In this document: piece after piece, positions 47,070-59,949 of the stretch
Position numbering within the stretch: the first letter of the stretch is position 1
How the letters are laid out: each line of letters opens with the position of its first letter
Origin: Sipunculus nudus
Taxonomy: Eukaryota; Annelida; Sipuncula; Golfingiida; Sipunculidae
Direction of reading: 5' to 3'
DNA length: 64,000 nt
Assembly (NCBI GenBank): GCA_026874595.1
Contig: CM049309.1
Location: 48,282,079-48,346,078 of the forward strand
Notes under the pieces: generated by a model
Databases searched by the model: none
What the model saw: the letters and a program-made list of their open reading frames with translations, nothing else
Told to the model about the DNA's origin: nothing
Program-made: the position numbers and the translations under genes

Positions 47070-48175
47070 TGCTGATATGCGATATGAGCTCCCTCAGCCT
47101 GAAAAATGGACATTGACCAAAAATGTTACAAATATTCATTAGAGAAAGGTAACCGCGTTTTCAGTGCGTCGTAGCCGATGTGCCCTTATGATGATGTGCT
47201 GTTAGATATGTTGTTAGAACCCACTATATGGCAGAGTTAATGATTTTCTGTTTTTGGTTTGAACAAACTGGAAAAAAATTGAGACTGAAATATAAGGTAT
47301 ATTATGTAGGTATTTGACACGTTTCCTTTCCATTGTTATGGATGCCGATAGAATCAAAGCAGGTTGCGATGATGGCGCTTCTGTTGTTGATAGACAAAGC
47401 TTACAACGAACGTTGTGCATAGGATGATAATGATAAAATGCACAGCATGATGAAACCAGAAAAGACAGAACATATAGTAATACACAAAGCATGACTGATT
47501 ATACAGGTTAGATGCATTATTGCTATCTATCAAATATATCTTTCAAATAAATCCATGGTTACAGAAGGTTCCCATATTCTACATACAACCGTAGGTGTAG
47601 GTAGCCTCTGTGGTTCTATGATGACTACAAATATTATGAGATACAGTTATTATAATAACCATTATGCCTTTATTGTCCGACAATAAATGTTATATAAATG
47701 CACCAATTGATAAATATGGTTTACGCAATGAAAACGGAATTGTTACCACTTAGCATTGTGCGTTCACAGGGTGGACACCTGGTCAAGAGAGTAATGTAGC
47801 TGAAACCGACACACACATATAAAGTGCTACTAAATGTAATTTAACTCCTAATCCATTACATATTCAAGGAATCATTGCAGCATCTTCACAACGGGATCAG
47901 TGCAAGACATCCTTGCACGAGTGATTTACGGACTTAATGTAAGGAATACTCGGAGCTCTTAGATATTCGTATCCATTCATTCAGACAATGGTGGTATCTA
48001 CATAATAGGGTCAGTCCGAGAACTTTTCTTCGATATAAAAATTACAACCAACCTCAAGATTAAAAAATTATACATATAAAATTGGAAAGAACATACTCGC
48101 ATGGCAAACATGACAAAATAAATATAATATGACCACATGTGTGAAAGGAAAATGGTTCATGCTGAATATTACAAG
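47070..48175. other. Non-coding stretch, nothing recognised
   Basis: No exon-like sequence or clear repeat. Confidence 0.5.
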
Positions 48176-49512
48176 TACAGTCGATCCTGCTGAATTTTAT
48201 ATCGTATAATTGTATATCCCGTTTAACTGTATAAAATCATGAAATCCAAAACCATTTCCTTTGTCTTCTTAATAAAATTCTGCGTTTATATATAAATATC
48301 AGATAAATTTATATATCGAGTAATTGTATAGTAAAACCGTCCATTAGGCACGACAATCCCGGATATTCATGTGCTTGCAACGGTCTCACGCCCGACAGGT
48401 TTGAATGGTTACCCCATGGACCACTGACCACTCTTTCTTCTAATTAGCCTTTGATATGACTCGAGCCATTGGCTGAAATGGTTTCCCTCCTTGATTACAC
48501 GCTTAATTAAATGTGTGATTAATATGTTAATTCTACACGTGCTCCCCGGACAAACTGTCAACGGGTAGGTTGCATTATAAAAACAGGATACACTATAAAC
48601 ATGGTTTTTATTCGAGAGCATTACCTGTACGGCCAATCGGTGAATATGTTTTATAATTCATAATAAAATCCGTAAGGAAAACAGTATTAATTCGCTTTTT
48701 TATAGTTAATTCGAAGTATGAATCTGTATTTTCCTGGCCTTATGTGGCCTCTCACCTTATTGACCTTTGCCATATTCACGTGATCGGTATGCAGCCAGCC
48801 ATGCACACTGCGTATATTCGTACTCACAATGGTTTTGAGAAGAAACGATCTCTGGCGGAAGGATGACGTTTTTACAGACCACACACCTACATGTAAACGT
48901 GCAGAAAGTATTTTTTAAAGTTTAAAAAGGAAGCCAATACGTGTTATATAAATCATTTTTTAAGGAATCTTTATGACCTTTGACACATTCTCGTGATCGT
49001 TTATTTGTCGGCAATTTTGCAGCATCGCTTTTTATAGATAATATACACGAACAGGTGAATGTACAGTAATTCTCTATTTCCTGACTTGAAACAAATAAAA
49101 TGTTTAATGATAAACCAAAATCCTTGAGGAATCGTATTAAACCTTCTACAACATTTGATATATTCATGTGATCGATAAGCTGTCAGCCATTGGCACGGAT
49201 ATCTTTTTTCATCAATAATAAATGAAAAAAGTGAATATACAGTATTTTTTTCGTAGGAGGTGTATAAATGATTAATAAATAAATTATATAAACTAATAAA
49301 TTGAAACATCATTGAATGAAAAATTCCAAAACAGATAATTCAGAACCATCTGAATAATACGAGAAACACACGCAAGCCATCCGATGGCAATTCATAGTAT
49401 TAAAGTGACGGCTATAACATTGAAGATTAACACACCGTTTATTTGAATAGCCCGCTTAAATGAATATTATCGATTAACAAATACGATATTCAATTAAACG
49501 GGATCGACTGTA
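48176..49512. mobile_element. 1.33-kb TIR element with TA flanks (Tc1/mariner-like, non-autonomous)
   Basis: The left end reads TA CAGTCGATCC and the right end GGATCGACTG TA. Reverse-complementing the right end gives CAGTCGATCCCGTTTAATTG then AATATCGTAT, against a left arm CAGTCGATCCTGCTGAATTT then TATATCGTAT, so the inverted arms resemble each other for about 35 bp or more. TA duplication is the Tc1/mariner target. The interior has no transposase and holds about three ~195-bp tandem units at 48774-49210 that share TATTCACGTGATCG and CAGCCA words. Alternatively these are two separate inverted MITEs. Confidence 0.55.
48770..49215. repeat. Tandem ~195-bp units inside the TIR element
   Basis: Units are marked by ATATTCACGTGATCGGTATG (48773), ACATTCTCGTGATCGTTTAT (48983) and ATATTCATGTGATCGATAAG (49159), each followed by CAGCC/CAGCA. 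Confidence 0.65.
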
Positions 49513-51860
49513 ATATAGATAGAATACAACAAATCCCAAACTATTGACCAACTAATGACCGTTACATAGTAATGTCTTTATAAACGTACTTTTCAGAATC
49601 TTTACAGTTTAATAAAGAGGATGAAACAGGATACTAACTATATATGCTAATCCTCAGTCCATAATCTTCATACAAGCATGGCGTCGATACATAATGCAAA
49701 AAGAGTGCAATAACCTACCATACTAACTTAACACGCCACATGCTGGTCATGAGTATTCCGTACAACTGGCAAACAACCTAGCTGACATATGACCTATGTC
49801 GACAACATCCATGCATATATTTCTTAAATTTATCATTAAACTAAATAGTTGCATCTGGATAAAATCAATCTTATACTTGTGTCTAGTAATACAAGCAAGA
49901 AATGAAATATTATTATGAACACAATTTGGCTTAGTGTATGTGTACGTTTTAGACTAAGTGATGACGGTTGTGAAGGTTTATAAGTCTTTTGCAACATTAT
50001 CCTTCTTACGGTAAAATTAGCATAGTTAATGTCAAAATGGTGCATCAATAAAATCGCGCACAACATTAAACGATGGAATCACAATTCATTTCATGTACAA
50101 ATGGAATATAAATCCGCGGTTATATTTATAATAAAAATATCTCGAAATGTGTCATATTGCTTTAGCCTCATTCAGAATGTTATGACAGAAATATCGGTGA
50201 TATGCTATTGGTATTTTAGCACTAAAACAAACCTCAACACGGAAATACATTTCTCATTTCTAGATTGAACAGTGACAACGTTCAGCAATAGGATAAATAA
50301 ATTAAAATCAATGACACAAGCTTTGACAGCCAAAGCGATCTGGAATACATACCATCTTAAAAATATCGTCTACCTCCCTTTTTTTCACTCTAGCATGCAC
50401 ATATGCGACAACAGGTTGAGTCTATATATTCGAGGTTAAAATGACTTTGTTTTCCGCTAACCAATATTTATAAGAGGAATTTTCTTTCTCGACATTAATG
50501 TGCATATCATGTTTGCGTACAGCTCTGTCAGAAAACTGTCACTTTTGTATATATGGCTGTATTGAAATGACAGTCTTTAGACAGACTACACAGAGAAAAT
50601 GAACTCCAGAGGTAAAACAACATTTGATTGACGTTGATAAATGTCAGTATCAAGAGCAATATAATATGTTTAAATATACATGACAAGATACAATATTTTA
50701 CAAGTATTGCCTGTTTCAAATGAGCGCAGTTTCCCGAAAAGAATGAACGGGTTCTGTGCCATGGTGGCCCTTCTCCATGAATCAATGTTCAAACTAAAGG
50801 TGTTGTCTTATTATGTTTAAAATGACGATGCATATGTCATAGTTGTTTTGTTAAATATAAATAAGCTCCATATGCGAAAACATGAGATATGAAACTAAAT
50901 AAAATTCACTAAACGTTTTGGTTTCGTAAATATTTTATTATCATACGATCATCCCGTCTAATGTTTACTTGGTTAGTTCTGCTGACTTGGATAAATGAAC
51001 TGAATATATCCGGGTGACTTACTACCATAGGGGCGTGTAGGTAATTTTTTATGGTACCACACCAGGATTACTTAGTCAACTGCTGTTCTCTTTCAATCCG
51101 GTCTGCTAATTTAAATATAACAAATGCATATTTACAGTAAAACTCGTTTATTTTTTTTCTAAGAAATCTGCCATTGATTACTAAGATTTTCTCTTGATGT
51201 TAGGGGAATTTAGTTGATAAGTATTTAGTATTACATAAAATGTTCATAATCACATGCCTTTTTTGAAGATACTGTTCTTGAAATATAAATTCCGTAACGT
51301 AAGATTTAGATTGATTGCTTTTGCAAGAGCTCTCTTTAAAACGAGGCTTAAGGGATCGAGAAGCAGTAACAGCGGTTAATAATTGACTGTAAAATTTCAT
51401 TTTTTCCGTAGGAGAATAACATTTTCTTTCTCTTCATTAGAGGAAAAATTTCATAACTCAACAAGACTTAAGTTCAGATTACCCTAATAATATATCAAAT
51501 TCGGATAAAAGTTTTGTAGATTCGTGCCAGGTGATTTCACGGTGGGGCGGCCAGGCTGGAAGTGAAACTGAAGGTGTTTTCCCGAAAATTCGTGCTACGT
51601 AATCTAAAGGGTATAAATATACGAAAGGTGTTGATCCCGTCGAGATGATTGATGTGTTTTCTTTTTTTGTTTGCTGTTCATGAATATCTGCTGGGCAAGT
51701 CTCCTGCCAACAACATAAACAATACGTTTTATTTTAATACATTTAATTGATCGGCTGTTCAAGTCAAACTATAAATGTCACAAAATTTTGTGGATCTGTT
51801 TTCAATACATCAATTTTTATTTTTTTAATTATCAGCTGAAAAAAATTCCCGGAGAGACCA
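49513..51860. other. Non-coding stretch upstream of copy 4
   Basis: No exon or repeat recognised. The copy 4 promoter should lie at its right end, but I see no clear TATA box. Confidence 0.45.
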
Positions 51861-51862
51861 AC

Positions 51863-53119
51863 ATGCTCCAGATCTTCCTATACGTTTGGTTTTCTTTTAC
51901 AACAGGTTTGTTATTTGATTGCTCACTTCTTTTCATGTTGTATGTTACGTTAGGTTCTATACGATCGGATATTTATTATGAGAAAAATTGTATTTGATAA
52001 AATTGCTGCTTTTGTGGCTGACGATAAGATATCCTTTTTATTTCTTCGTCTTCTCTTTATTCAGAGTTTGCTTCTACGAAACTGGTGGCGTTTGGGCCCG
52101 CTTTGTTAAATCGTACAAGCCTAGACACATGGCACAATATGAACATCATCCCCCATCCAGACGGATTATTAGAGTCAGGAAACGGTTATTCAGTGAGCCA
52201 GTTCAGATTTTTTGCGAAAGAAGAAGGGAAGCTGCATTTCCAAATTTGGAGGCCAGCTTATTTAATCAACGCCTACCGTTTAGTGGCAACCTCGCATCAA
52301 TACTCAGCAACACATGTAGGTATCCATCACGTGTCATTACCCTTTAAAATGACATTCAAAGATGGCGATGTTGTTGGTTTTCACACAGAGGGGCCTGGCA
52401 TAATACCCTTTGACGAAATTGAATGTGCAGGCAAGAACACATTGTACAGAGTGGTAAACAATATAAATAGTATAATGAACGGCACCGTTTATACATTTTA
52501 TATGGAGATAAAAATACCTTGCCGGTACTATTCTGTTCAAGCAATTATAGAGATTCGGGGTGTGAAGAAAGGTGTGTATGGTTGCTTTTTCTAGAGTTTT
52601 TCCGATTTATCCTTTTTTGTTCTTGTAATGCGTAATACCGATGCTGTTATAGTGTCGCTTAAAATGCTCTTATAGTTATATAGATAAAGTATTAAATGAC
52701 TGTGTGAAGGTTTGATATCTAAGATGGCGAAAATTCAATATAACGTTAAATCGTTGAGCATCATCATCTTAAGAACGTAACGATTATGTTCTCTGTAACA
52801 TTTAATCTGTCAGATCACTATAAATGTATTATATTATTATGCTAAAGATCAAAATCAGAGACCAATATCCAGAGCGATGCTATGGATCCGGATGTTAAAA
52901 GACCGGGTTGTAAAAATGATTGATTCAGTGCAAGTTGAAGTCCCGAGTCGAATTGTCTGTGCTGCAACATGCCTTACTGAAACTGTATGTCGGAGCTTCA
53001 CATTTGAAGGTAGTAGCGGCATTTGTTGGTTGAATAGTGGCGAACAAGAAGAAAATGATAAATACCAAATGAAGAAGCAAGCAGATTATTATGTTTCGCA
53101 TTTCGTCAGCATAGAGTGA
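51863..53119 (+). CDS. Secreted two-module protein, PAN/Apple family, copy 4 (intact)
   Basis: Exons 51863-51905 (leader MLQIFLYVWFSFTT), 52065-52571 and 52848-53119 (TGA) join in frame through phase-1 introns of 159 and 276 nt. Donors are GTTTGT and the weaker GTGTGT; acceptors end ATTCAG and TAAAG. The product is about 273 residues. Exon 2 (residues 15-183) carries NIIPHPDG, FRFFAKEEGKLHFQIWRP, YRLVATS, GIHHV, KDGDVVGFHTEG, GIIPFD, IECAGK and IPCRYYSVQ. Exon 3 has MLWIRM, VCAATCLTETVC, FTFEGSSGICWLN (C-x3-C-x5-C-x11-C). An AATAAA lies 12 bp past the stop (53131-53136), so the 3' UTR may be very short. The exon 3 acceptor is the least certain site. Function unknown; secreted binding protein inferred. 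Confidence 0.82.
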
Positions 53120-53130
53120 CTATCAGAAAA

Positions 53131-53136
53131 AATAAA
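53131..53136 (+). terminator. Polyadenylation signal candidate of copy 4
   Basis: AATAAA 12 bp downstream of the copy 4 stop codon, followed by AT-rich DNA. Confidence 0.5.
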
Positions 53137-53139
53137 GTT

Positions 53140-54756
53140 AAAGAGATAGTTAGTTTTATATTCTGGCGATTATAAGGTTATTAAATTCGGGACTGAACAA
53201 TTGGAGAAATGGAGAAATTGGAAAAAAATCCCCACTTACTCAGACAGAATGGCAGAAATAAGAAGCTATATACCTGTGCTTTTAAATTGATTACCTGTTA
53301 GCTGTAAGTATAGTTGAAAACATTAAAAATGAGAAACGTAACAGAAATATAGGAATATTGGCATTAAATATCATGCCCCAACTGGGCTTCTACATGTAGT
53401 AAACAACTGCAAAGCATACCGAAAGATAGCGTACTAGACCAGTACAAGTCTTATGTTTATAAGTATGTCTTAACTTGATGAACCCAGTTTAATTACATAC
53501 ACATACGGGCTTCACTAAATATACATTGGTATGCCTCTTTATCATAGTCACCTAGAAATATTACCTAGAGTTATTACGCGCATGCGCGATAAACGTTCTA
53601 TTGCTTCTGGGCATATTACACACAATCAAATAACCGTAGCTGAAAAGTAGCTTTCCATACCAGTCATGGATTCTGACATATTTTACAATGGTATGCCACG
53701 GGGTTGTCCTTAAAGGTTTTCATGATGATGTAAATATACCTTGTTTTAAAAGACACATATATCCGCATTATGCCTTAGGTTCCCTTATTTAACGGAAGTG
53801 ATTTCTATGACGTGTAGTACATTAATTACACATTATGTTCTACTTAATATAAGTTGGAAAGATATTACTTAATTTCCTTTTGTAGACGCGGGGTTCATGC
53901 ATTACACATAAGGAAATTTCGCACACTGGAATATATGTAATATGATTTTATATAGCTCGTGTTATGTAAATGTTTTCACACAGAAACATTATTTATATAT
54001 CATTTTGGTAATATGGAACTTTTACAACGTAAAAGCACCAACCATGTTCGCATTTTGTCTGATAATTACCTGTGAATTTTTATATTATTATAACCTTTGT
54101 GCAGTGATATAAATATAATTACACGTCATCATTTTTGTAAAGGTGCTGTTTGTGAAGCACCTGTCAATACCTGGCGGGTTATGTATAACACAATAGAGGT
54201 ATACTACCACTGTCCTGCTGTGTTATAGAATTGTAATGCTGACTTTACCTTATCATGTGTACCTTATCATGAGTAAAATTTCATAAAGAAACGTCTTAAA
54301 GTGTCTTAAAAACTAATAGATGGACAGAGTTGAAGTTTAGTGTCCTTGTTAATATTGGAAACTTTAGTGTCATTAGGTATTAGTGACACAGCTATAATAC
54401 TAGTATTTATGTGGTTGTTTTATTTTTTGTTCATCAATGTATGCAAGATCAAGATTGTTTTTAAATAAAAATTACAGATGATAAATTAATCTCTTGACTT
54501 ATACGTCTGACTTTAGATCATAAAATTGATGTATGTTTGGCAACTTTTAATGTTTGAACAAAACGCCTTACCAGATCTTAAAAAATTACAAATTCAGGTT
54601 TTCCCTGTAATTGGTCCATTTGGGGTAAATATTCAAACTAAAATTTCAATTTCTGAAAACCGATGACCTTTAAATTTGTTTTTCTTATTCATCCTGGCTG
54701 ACTTGCCTGCTGTATGACAGTAGAGGTGCAAGATATTATTTTGTTGGTACTTTGTT

Positions 54757-54758
<2 letters not shown>
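53140..54758. other. Non-coding stretch downstream of copy 4
   Basis: It contains CGCGCATGCGCG at about 53578-53589, the same palindromic core as the 42-bp minisatellite behind copy 3. Otherwise nothing recognised. Confidence 0.5.

Positions 54759-54821
<63 letters not shown>
54759..54821. repeat. (TA)n microsatellite
   Basis: Pure TA run. Confidence 0.95.
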
Positions 54822-54826
<5 letters not shown>

Positions 54827-57800
54827 CTTTCATGCTGATTATCTGTTTATTATAAAAAGGTTTATCAAAATCGGGCAAAATGAGTCCTTAAAAAACGGAC
54901 TGACTAGTGAAATTTCTCCTTAAGTTAATTTGAGGGACAATCTATGCAAGATATATAAAATACAAATTCCTTAATACTTTCAAATTTACTTTTTTTTATC
55001 TTGGTCAATTTTATCAGTTGGTAAATTTCTTTAAATTTGGACAAACTAAATATTTATTTAAAAAACTGGAACGCAGCAGTCTTAATTTTCATGAATTTTG
55101 CATGATCATTGAGAGAAGCGACCTACTTTATATTAGACACTGTTCCGACACAATAACTTTTATATTGAGAGTTTAATCCTAAAAAAAGAAGCATTTCAGG
55201 AGATTAGATTGCCCGATTTGTTAAAACAACGGTGGATCTACTCTGCTTATATATGTCTTAAGAGCATACCGGACGTCTAGAAAGATGCTCTATTTATGTC
55301 TTATTTTGTAGGTAAATGGGTACATACATACCTTTGAACACGATTTGTGTTATGTACGGTAACTATCGACTTTGCTTCTCAGCGCCATCTAGTATTCAAA
55401 CGTTGAACGACTTAGAAGTTAAAGACATCTATCTTTCCGATTAAAAGTAAGCTTTTATCATACTTCAGCTCAACAAAGTAAAACGTTTTATATTCTCTTT
55501 GGCAATCCACCCAAATGTATAAGGATATACAAAGGAATTGTCCTATTCTAATGCCTTACTTAAACGATATGTGTTTCACTAAATTAACACATGATTGCAA
55601 TGATATGCATTAGCGGTTTACTGTGATCAATAATGAAGACATTTGCTGAGGTATCACATTGGTGTTTGCATCTGTATTTGCTGTGATTAAAAGATAGGAA
55701 ACAGATCTGCATCATAATCTGAGATGTCAAAATATTTAAAACTGTTGTCATTCGGTGGACCAGTACTGGAATTTGTTTTATCTAGTTTATATATGCTGTA
55801 TTTATTTTATAGGATTCAAAAGCTTACTTATTTGTTTGCTGATTAAAACACTTCAAAGTAGCAGAAAGATAACTTCTTTATAATTTTTGTTTACATTAAT
55901 TAACCAACTAACTTATATATTGAACCCTAATTAAGGTAAATGTACCTTATATGTGACATTTAATGTAATGAACTCTTTACCTGTGTTCCATCAGGTTTTC
56001 CTTATCTTTGGATATTTTTATTAAGGTAGGTGATCCTGAAGAGTTGTTTTTCATAATAATATTATAACTTTTACAACTGTTTCACTTTCTCAGTTAAAAC
56101 AAATTAATAGATTTTAAGAAATTTTTACCCTTGTGTTATATATATATATATTATTCTGTATAATATATTTTTATTATTTTATATTATATGCTTATTATTA
56201 TTTACGTATTTAAGCTATGTCTTGGGTTAGGAAGTTTTATTTTGCAGAGATTAAGTCGGACTGAAATCCTCTGACGTAACGTTATACCCCACTCAGGTTT
56301 ACCACGTTGGGTTATGCTAATCATTTATTGGAAATCTTCGTTAATAAACCGGCAAAGGCAGCTGCCTTAACTTATCGCAAAAGATCCGTTTAATTAATGT
56401 CTCATTCGTGCTATAAGAGCGCATCGTTTACGTTTTCCAGGATTCAAAGATCAAGGGCTGCATAGTGAGAGTGAAATAAAAGGTTCAGCTGTTACCCAGA
56501 CCTTGAATCTATGTCTGCCATTGCTGTTTTTCATCACCTAAAGGACCCAGCAGGGGCAAATATAATACAAGGGTGTTGTCTTTAATAATGTTATAATATA
56601 CATCTTAACATTTTGAGCGTGTGAGTCAAGTACATGAATGATGATTTGGCATGGACGTTTCATAATTCTGCCAAAGCATACTCTTCAGTAAGTTTTTATG
56701 ATAAAAATTTAAAAAAAAATCTTGTTGGTCGGTTAAGCTGTTACGCAACCTAAATACCGGTTGTTAGCTGGTTAGAACACAATCATCTTCAATTTTCTAA
56801 ATTAAAAGAAAGCATACTACTAAAATAATCTTACTTAGATAAAATTGGACTGATCATTTGAGCTTTCCTATCTCTCATATATCTACGCGTTACTGTGCCA
56901 GAAGTTTATTGTTGTAGTCAGTGTAAATTATTGGTTGTGTACTGAGATCAATGCGTTTTAGAAGTTAAAGGATACCTATCAACAATATTTTTTATCGAGC
57001 ATCATTAATGTTGTTAAGATAAGGTCAAAGGACTAATTATTAAAAGCAAAAATGTTTATGAAAATATCCCATGTTTTATATTGAAGTTCATATAAATGTT
57101 ACAGACAACAAAAGAATCTGGTCGGATCTATTAGAATGGGATCGACAGCAGAGCTTGTAATTTATACATGGAGAACGTTATTAAGTTTTCCTTGCACGTT
57201 AACTCAGCTTTTCGATATGACCTCTTTCAGTGTAATGTGGGTTATATTGGGTCAGGAAAACACAAATCATTCATTCAGTATCCACACCACAACGCCCATT
57301 GAACCTTCCTTATAATGCTTATCCTCATCGACCTTTGCAAGACATAAATGACAGCGTGACGTCATATGTAATCTGCAGACTTTGATCATTCCACTTAGGA
57401 TAAAAAAAGCTAACACAATGGACAGCAACGATTGAATGCAAATAAATGTTGCTTTGTGTATATTTATTCAATCAGTTATATAATACATTGTCCACATGTA
57501 CGGCTGTACGGAACAGTATAAACTCAAAAAATCCAGCGCGTCTTTTACCAGGGTGTAATGAAGTATTATTAATAATAAATGCACTTTGAACTATCACGGA
57601 CAAACATATATTTGCTCGTTACAGTGACGACGGTTTTACACTGGCATTGCCTCACATAATTCTAAACTCGGCCCTTTACTGGACTAAATGTTTGTGAAAA
57701 CGATACTAACTGTATTGTATACAAAAAACGCCCGAGGAACATTAACAGTTTAAATAGCAGTTGTTAAATCATAAATGCACATTTACAACCAGGTTAAATA

Positions 57801-58352
57801 ACAGCTACTGAGTCACAAATGTAGATTAACAAACAAATATTAATAATGAGTTATAGTGTGTTTTCATTAATTAAGTTAAAGCTGCAGCTTTCGAAAACGT
57901 GGTGAAATTCGGTTTGTAAGCTATTACAAACAGTTGTGAATATGTCTCTTGAAGAAGAAACACACACAACATATAATATTAATTCTGAAGGGTTGTGACA
58001 ATGATTCTTGTACTATGGAAAATAATTGATTCTACATTTTTTCTGAACAAAATATATTACTGAAGAACAATTATGAGTAGGTATCTCGATGCAGACAAGC
58101 ACATTTTACAGAAATTATGTAGGGAAAATACCCAAAACAAGCCTTATTAATCGCTCAATCACTGTGATTCAAAATTACGGATTACTCAAATAAGCCTTTA
58201 GATAAAAAAAATAAGATTAAAAATATGGTAAAGATTGTTTAGTGATTATGGGAATTTCTAAAGCATACAGCTGCTAATAAAATCGAGCAGAGCACATCCT
58301 TGATCCGTTACCCTACATGCTATACACAAAAATAGAGATGTGCAAAGTACGG
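54822..58352. other. Non-coding stretch between gene regions
   Basis: AT-rich, with no exon-like frame on either strand. It separates the + strand array from the minus-strand receptor gene. Confidence 0.5.
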
Positions 58353-58564
58353 TCAACGGTGCTGCAGCGACTCGTAATCTGCTGGGAGAGACACGGTGAT
58401 CTGTTTTGGATCAAGGTTGTCGTAGTGGTTTGATGGAGCATTTCTCTTCCTACCAGGCTCAACCATCTCGTATGCCGTGTCTGCTGGAGGCGACCCATTT
58501 GTGGCTGATGGGTTTACTCCCCTTGCTGATGCCACAGTGACGATTTCGTACTCTTCACCATAAA
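58353..58564 (-). CDS. Last exon of a type I membrane protein: tyrosine-motif cytoplasmic tail
   Basis: On the minus strand, an acceptor CTGTTTTTAG is followed by a phase-1 exon reading YGEEYEIV, TAYEMVEP, NHYDNLDP, ADYESLQHR and a TGA stop. Four Yxx(L/V) motifs are present. The last two, YDNL and YESL, are 12 residues apart, close to an ITAM-like arrangement for SH2-domain docking. Such tails are common in invertebrate immunoglobulin, FN3 and EGF-type surface receptors. It probably belongs with the exons at 62956 and 63601. However, the transmembrane exon ends in phase 2, so at least one more exon must lie between. The linkage is inferred. Confidence 0.65.
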
Positions 58565-59296
58565 CTAAAAACAGGATGTGATGAAAACCATAAACATTTA
58601 ACTTTAACAACTGTATGGAGCATTCCCATAGGTACTCGGCGTCAATTTAAATTCGTTATTTATGCTAAACTGACTCGAACTGACAGCTACCTTATAACCA
58701 CATTGGGGCGTTACACAAGAACATATTCCTTATATCCCTAAAATATATATTATGAAACTATAAAGCGCCTAGGGAGCGCAGATCTTCGCCAATGAAGTTT
58801 CGTTTTTCGGGGTTGTCATTATATTTAAAAAAAATGTTTATATGATTACTTTGAATATAATATCATTATTATAATTCGTTATAATAATTCACCTAAAATG
58901 GGATTATATCATAAATATTTGAAGATATGATATGATATATGAGAAGAATAATTGTACAACTCGCTGCTTAAAAAGGGAGAAAAAATATAAGCGGACGAAC
59001 GCTATTTGTACAATTAAAAAAATATAATTGCTTAAACAAAAAGGCAAATGAACTCGAAACCTGATCAACATTTAATGAATTATGTATACTTTCAAGTATT
59101 GTGTACATAAACCCCCTTGTGTATATTGGTATCCATTCAGTAGACCATTGTAAAAACAGTGTGCGCTTCGTATAAAGAGCAAGAAGTTTCGTGTGTCACG
59201 GTTTACTACTCTGAGAAAATAATAGTTCATTTTACACTTCCACTTTGTTCCCACTTGATCGAACTTTTATGACATAACGACTATTTTATCGTAGCC

Positions 59297-59480
59297 ATGC
59301 GTCCGTTGCCAGCAAAACGGATACCAGACCAGAGAGGAAAGCCCAGGAGCCAACGTTGTTATATTTCGTCTTTGCTGACAGCTAAGCTGCCCGGTAGGCG
59401 CGTGCATGGGCCACAAGCTCACAAAGGGAGGCAAGCAACCTGCTGGCACAGGGCTCAGACTGTGCTAGTTTTACACTGAG
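59297..59480. other. GC-richer block of unknown nature
   Basis: About 180 bp clearly richer in G and C than the surrounding DNA, open for 60 codons on both strands, without a motif I recognise. It could be an exon, a repeat or conserved non-coding DNA. Confidence 0.3.
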
Positions 59481-59825
59481 GCCTTGTTCAATTACGAAGA
59501 CACTCTAACTGCAGTGCGCAGAAAATAATCATATAACAAACTGGTGACACCCATGACACACAACTAATTATTTTAAAATTCGGTGCATTTTTCTATAATG
59601 TTTAAGAGGTTAAACAAGAAGAAAACATTAAAATTTGAGAAACAACTACATATCTACCTACAGGTGCAGGTTTCTCTATTAATTCAGTTAAAAAGAGTAA
59701 TTTCACCAACAAAATGAAAAATTTTAAACAGACAAACTGGTAATTATGAAAACTGATAGTTGATGCACGTGTTTCAGTGTATATATAATCACTACCCTGT
59801 AATTTGCAAGATACACTCTCTGCTG

Positions 59826-59949
59826 TTAATATGCCTTAGGATATATCAACAAGGTCACATTTAAAGGCAAGAGTATATCTGAATTTGATGCTTGTGTCCC
59901 AGATTGGTTCTGGTTCTTCTGTTTCTCAAGGCACACTTTCTTTGAATAT
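59826..59949 (-). CDS. Possible juxtamembrane/alternative last exon of the receptor gene
   Basis: On the minus strand, the acceptor TTTCATCAG is followed by one base and then YSKKVCLEKQKNQNQSGTQ, a basic, polar stretch typical right after a membrane helix, ending in TAA at 59826. Its phase-2 start fits the donor of the transmembrane exon at 62956. I find no donor that would lead into the phase-1 tail exon at 58564, so it may be an alternative short-tail ending. Speculative. Confidence 0.3.
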
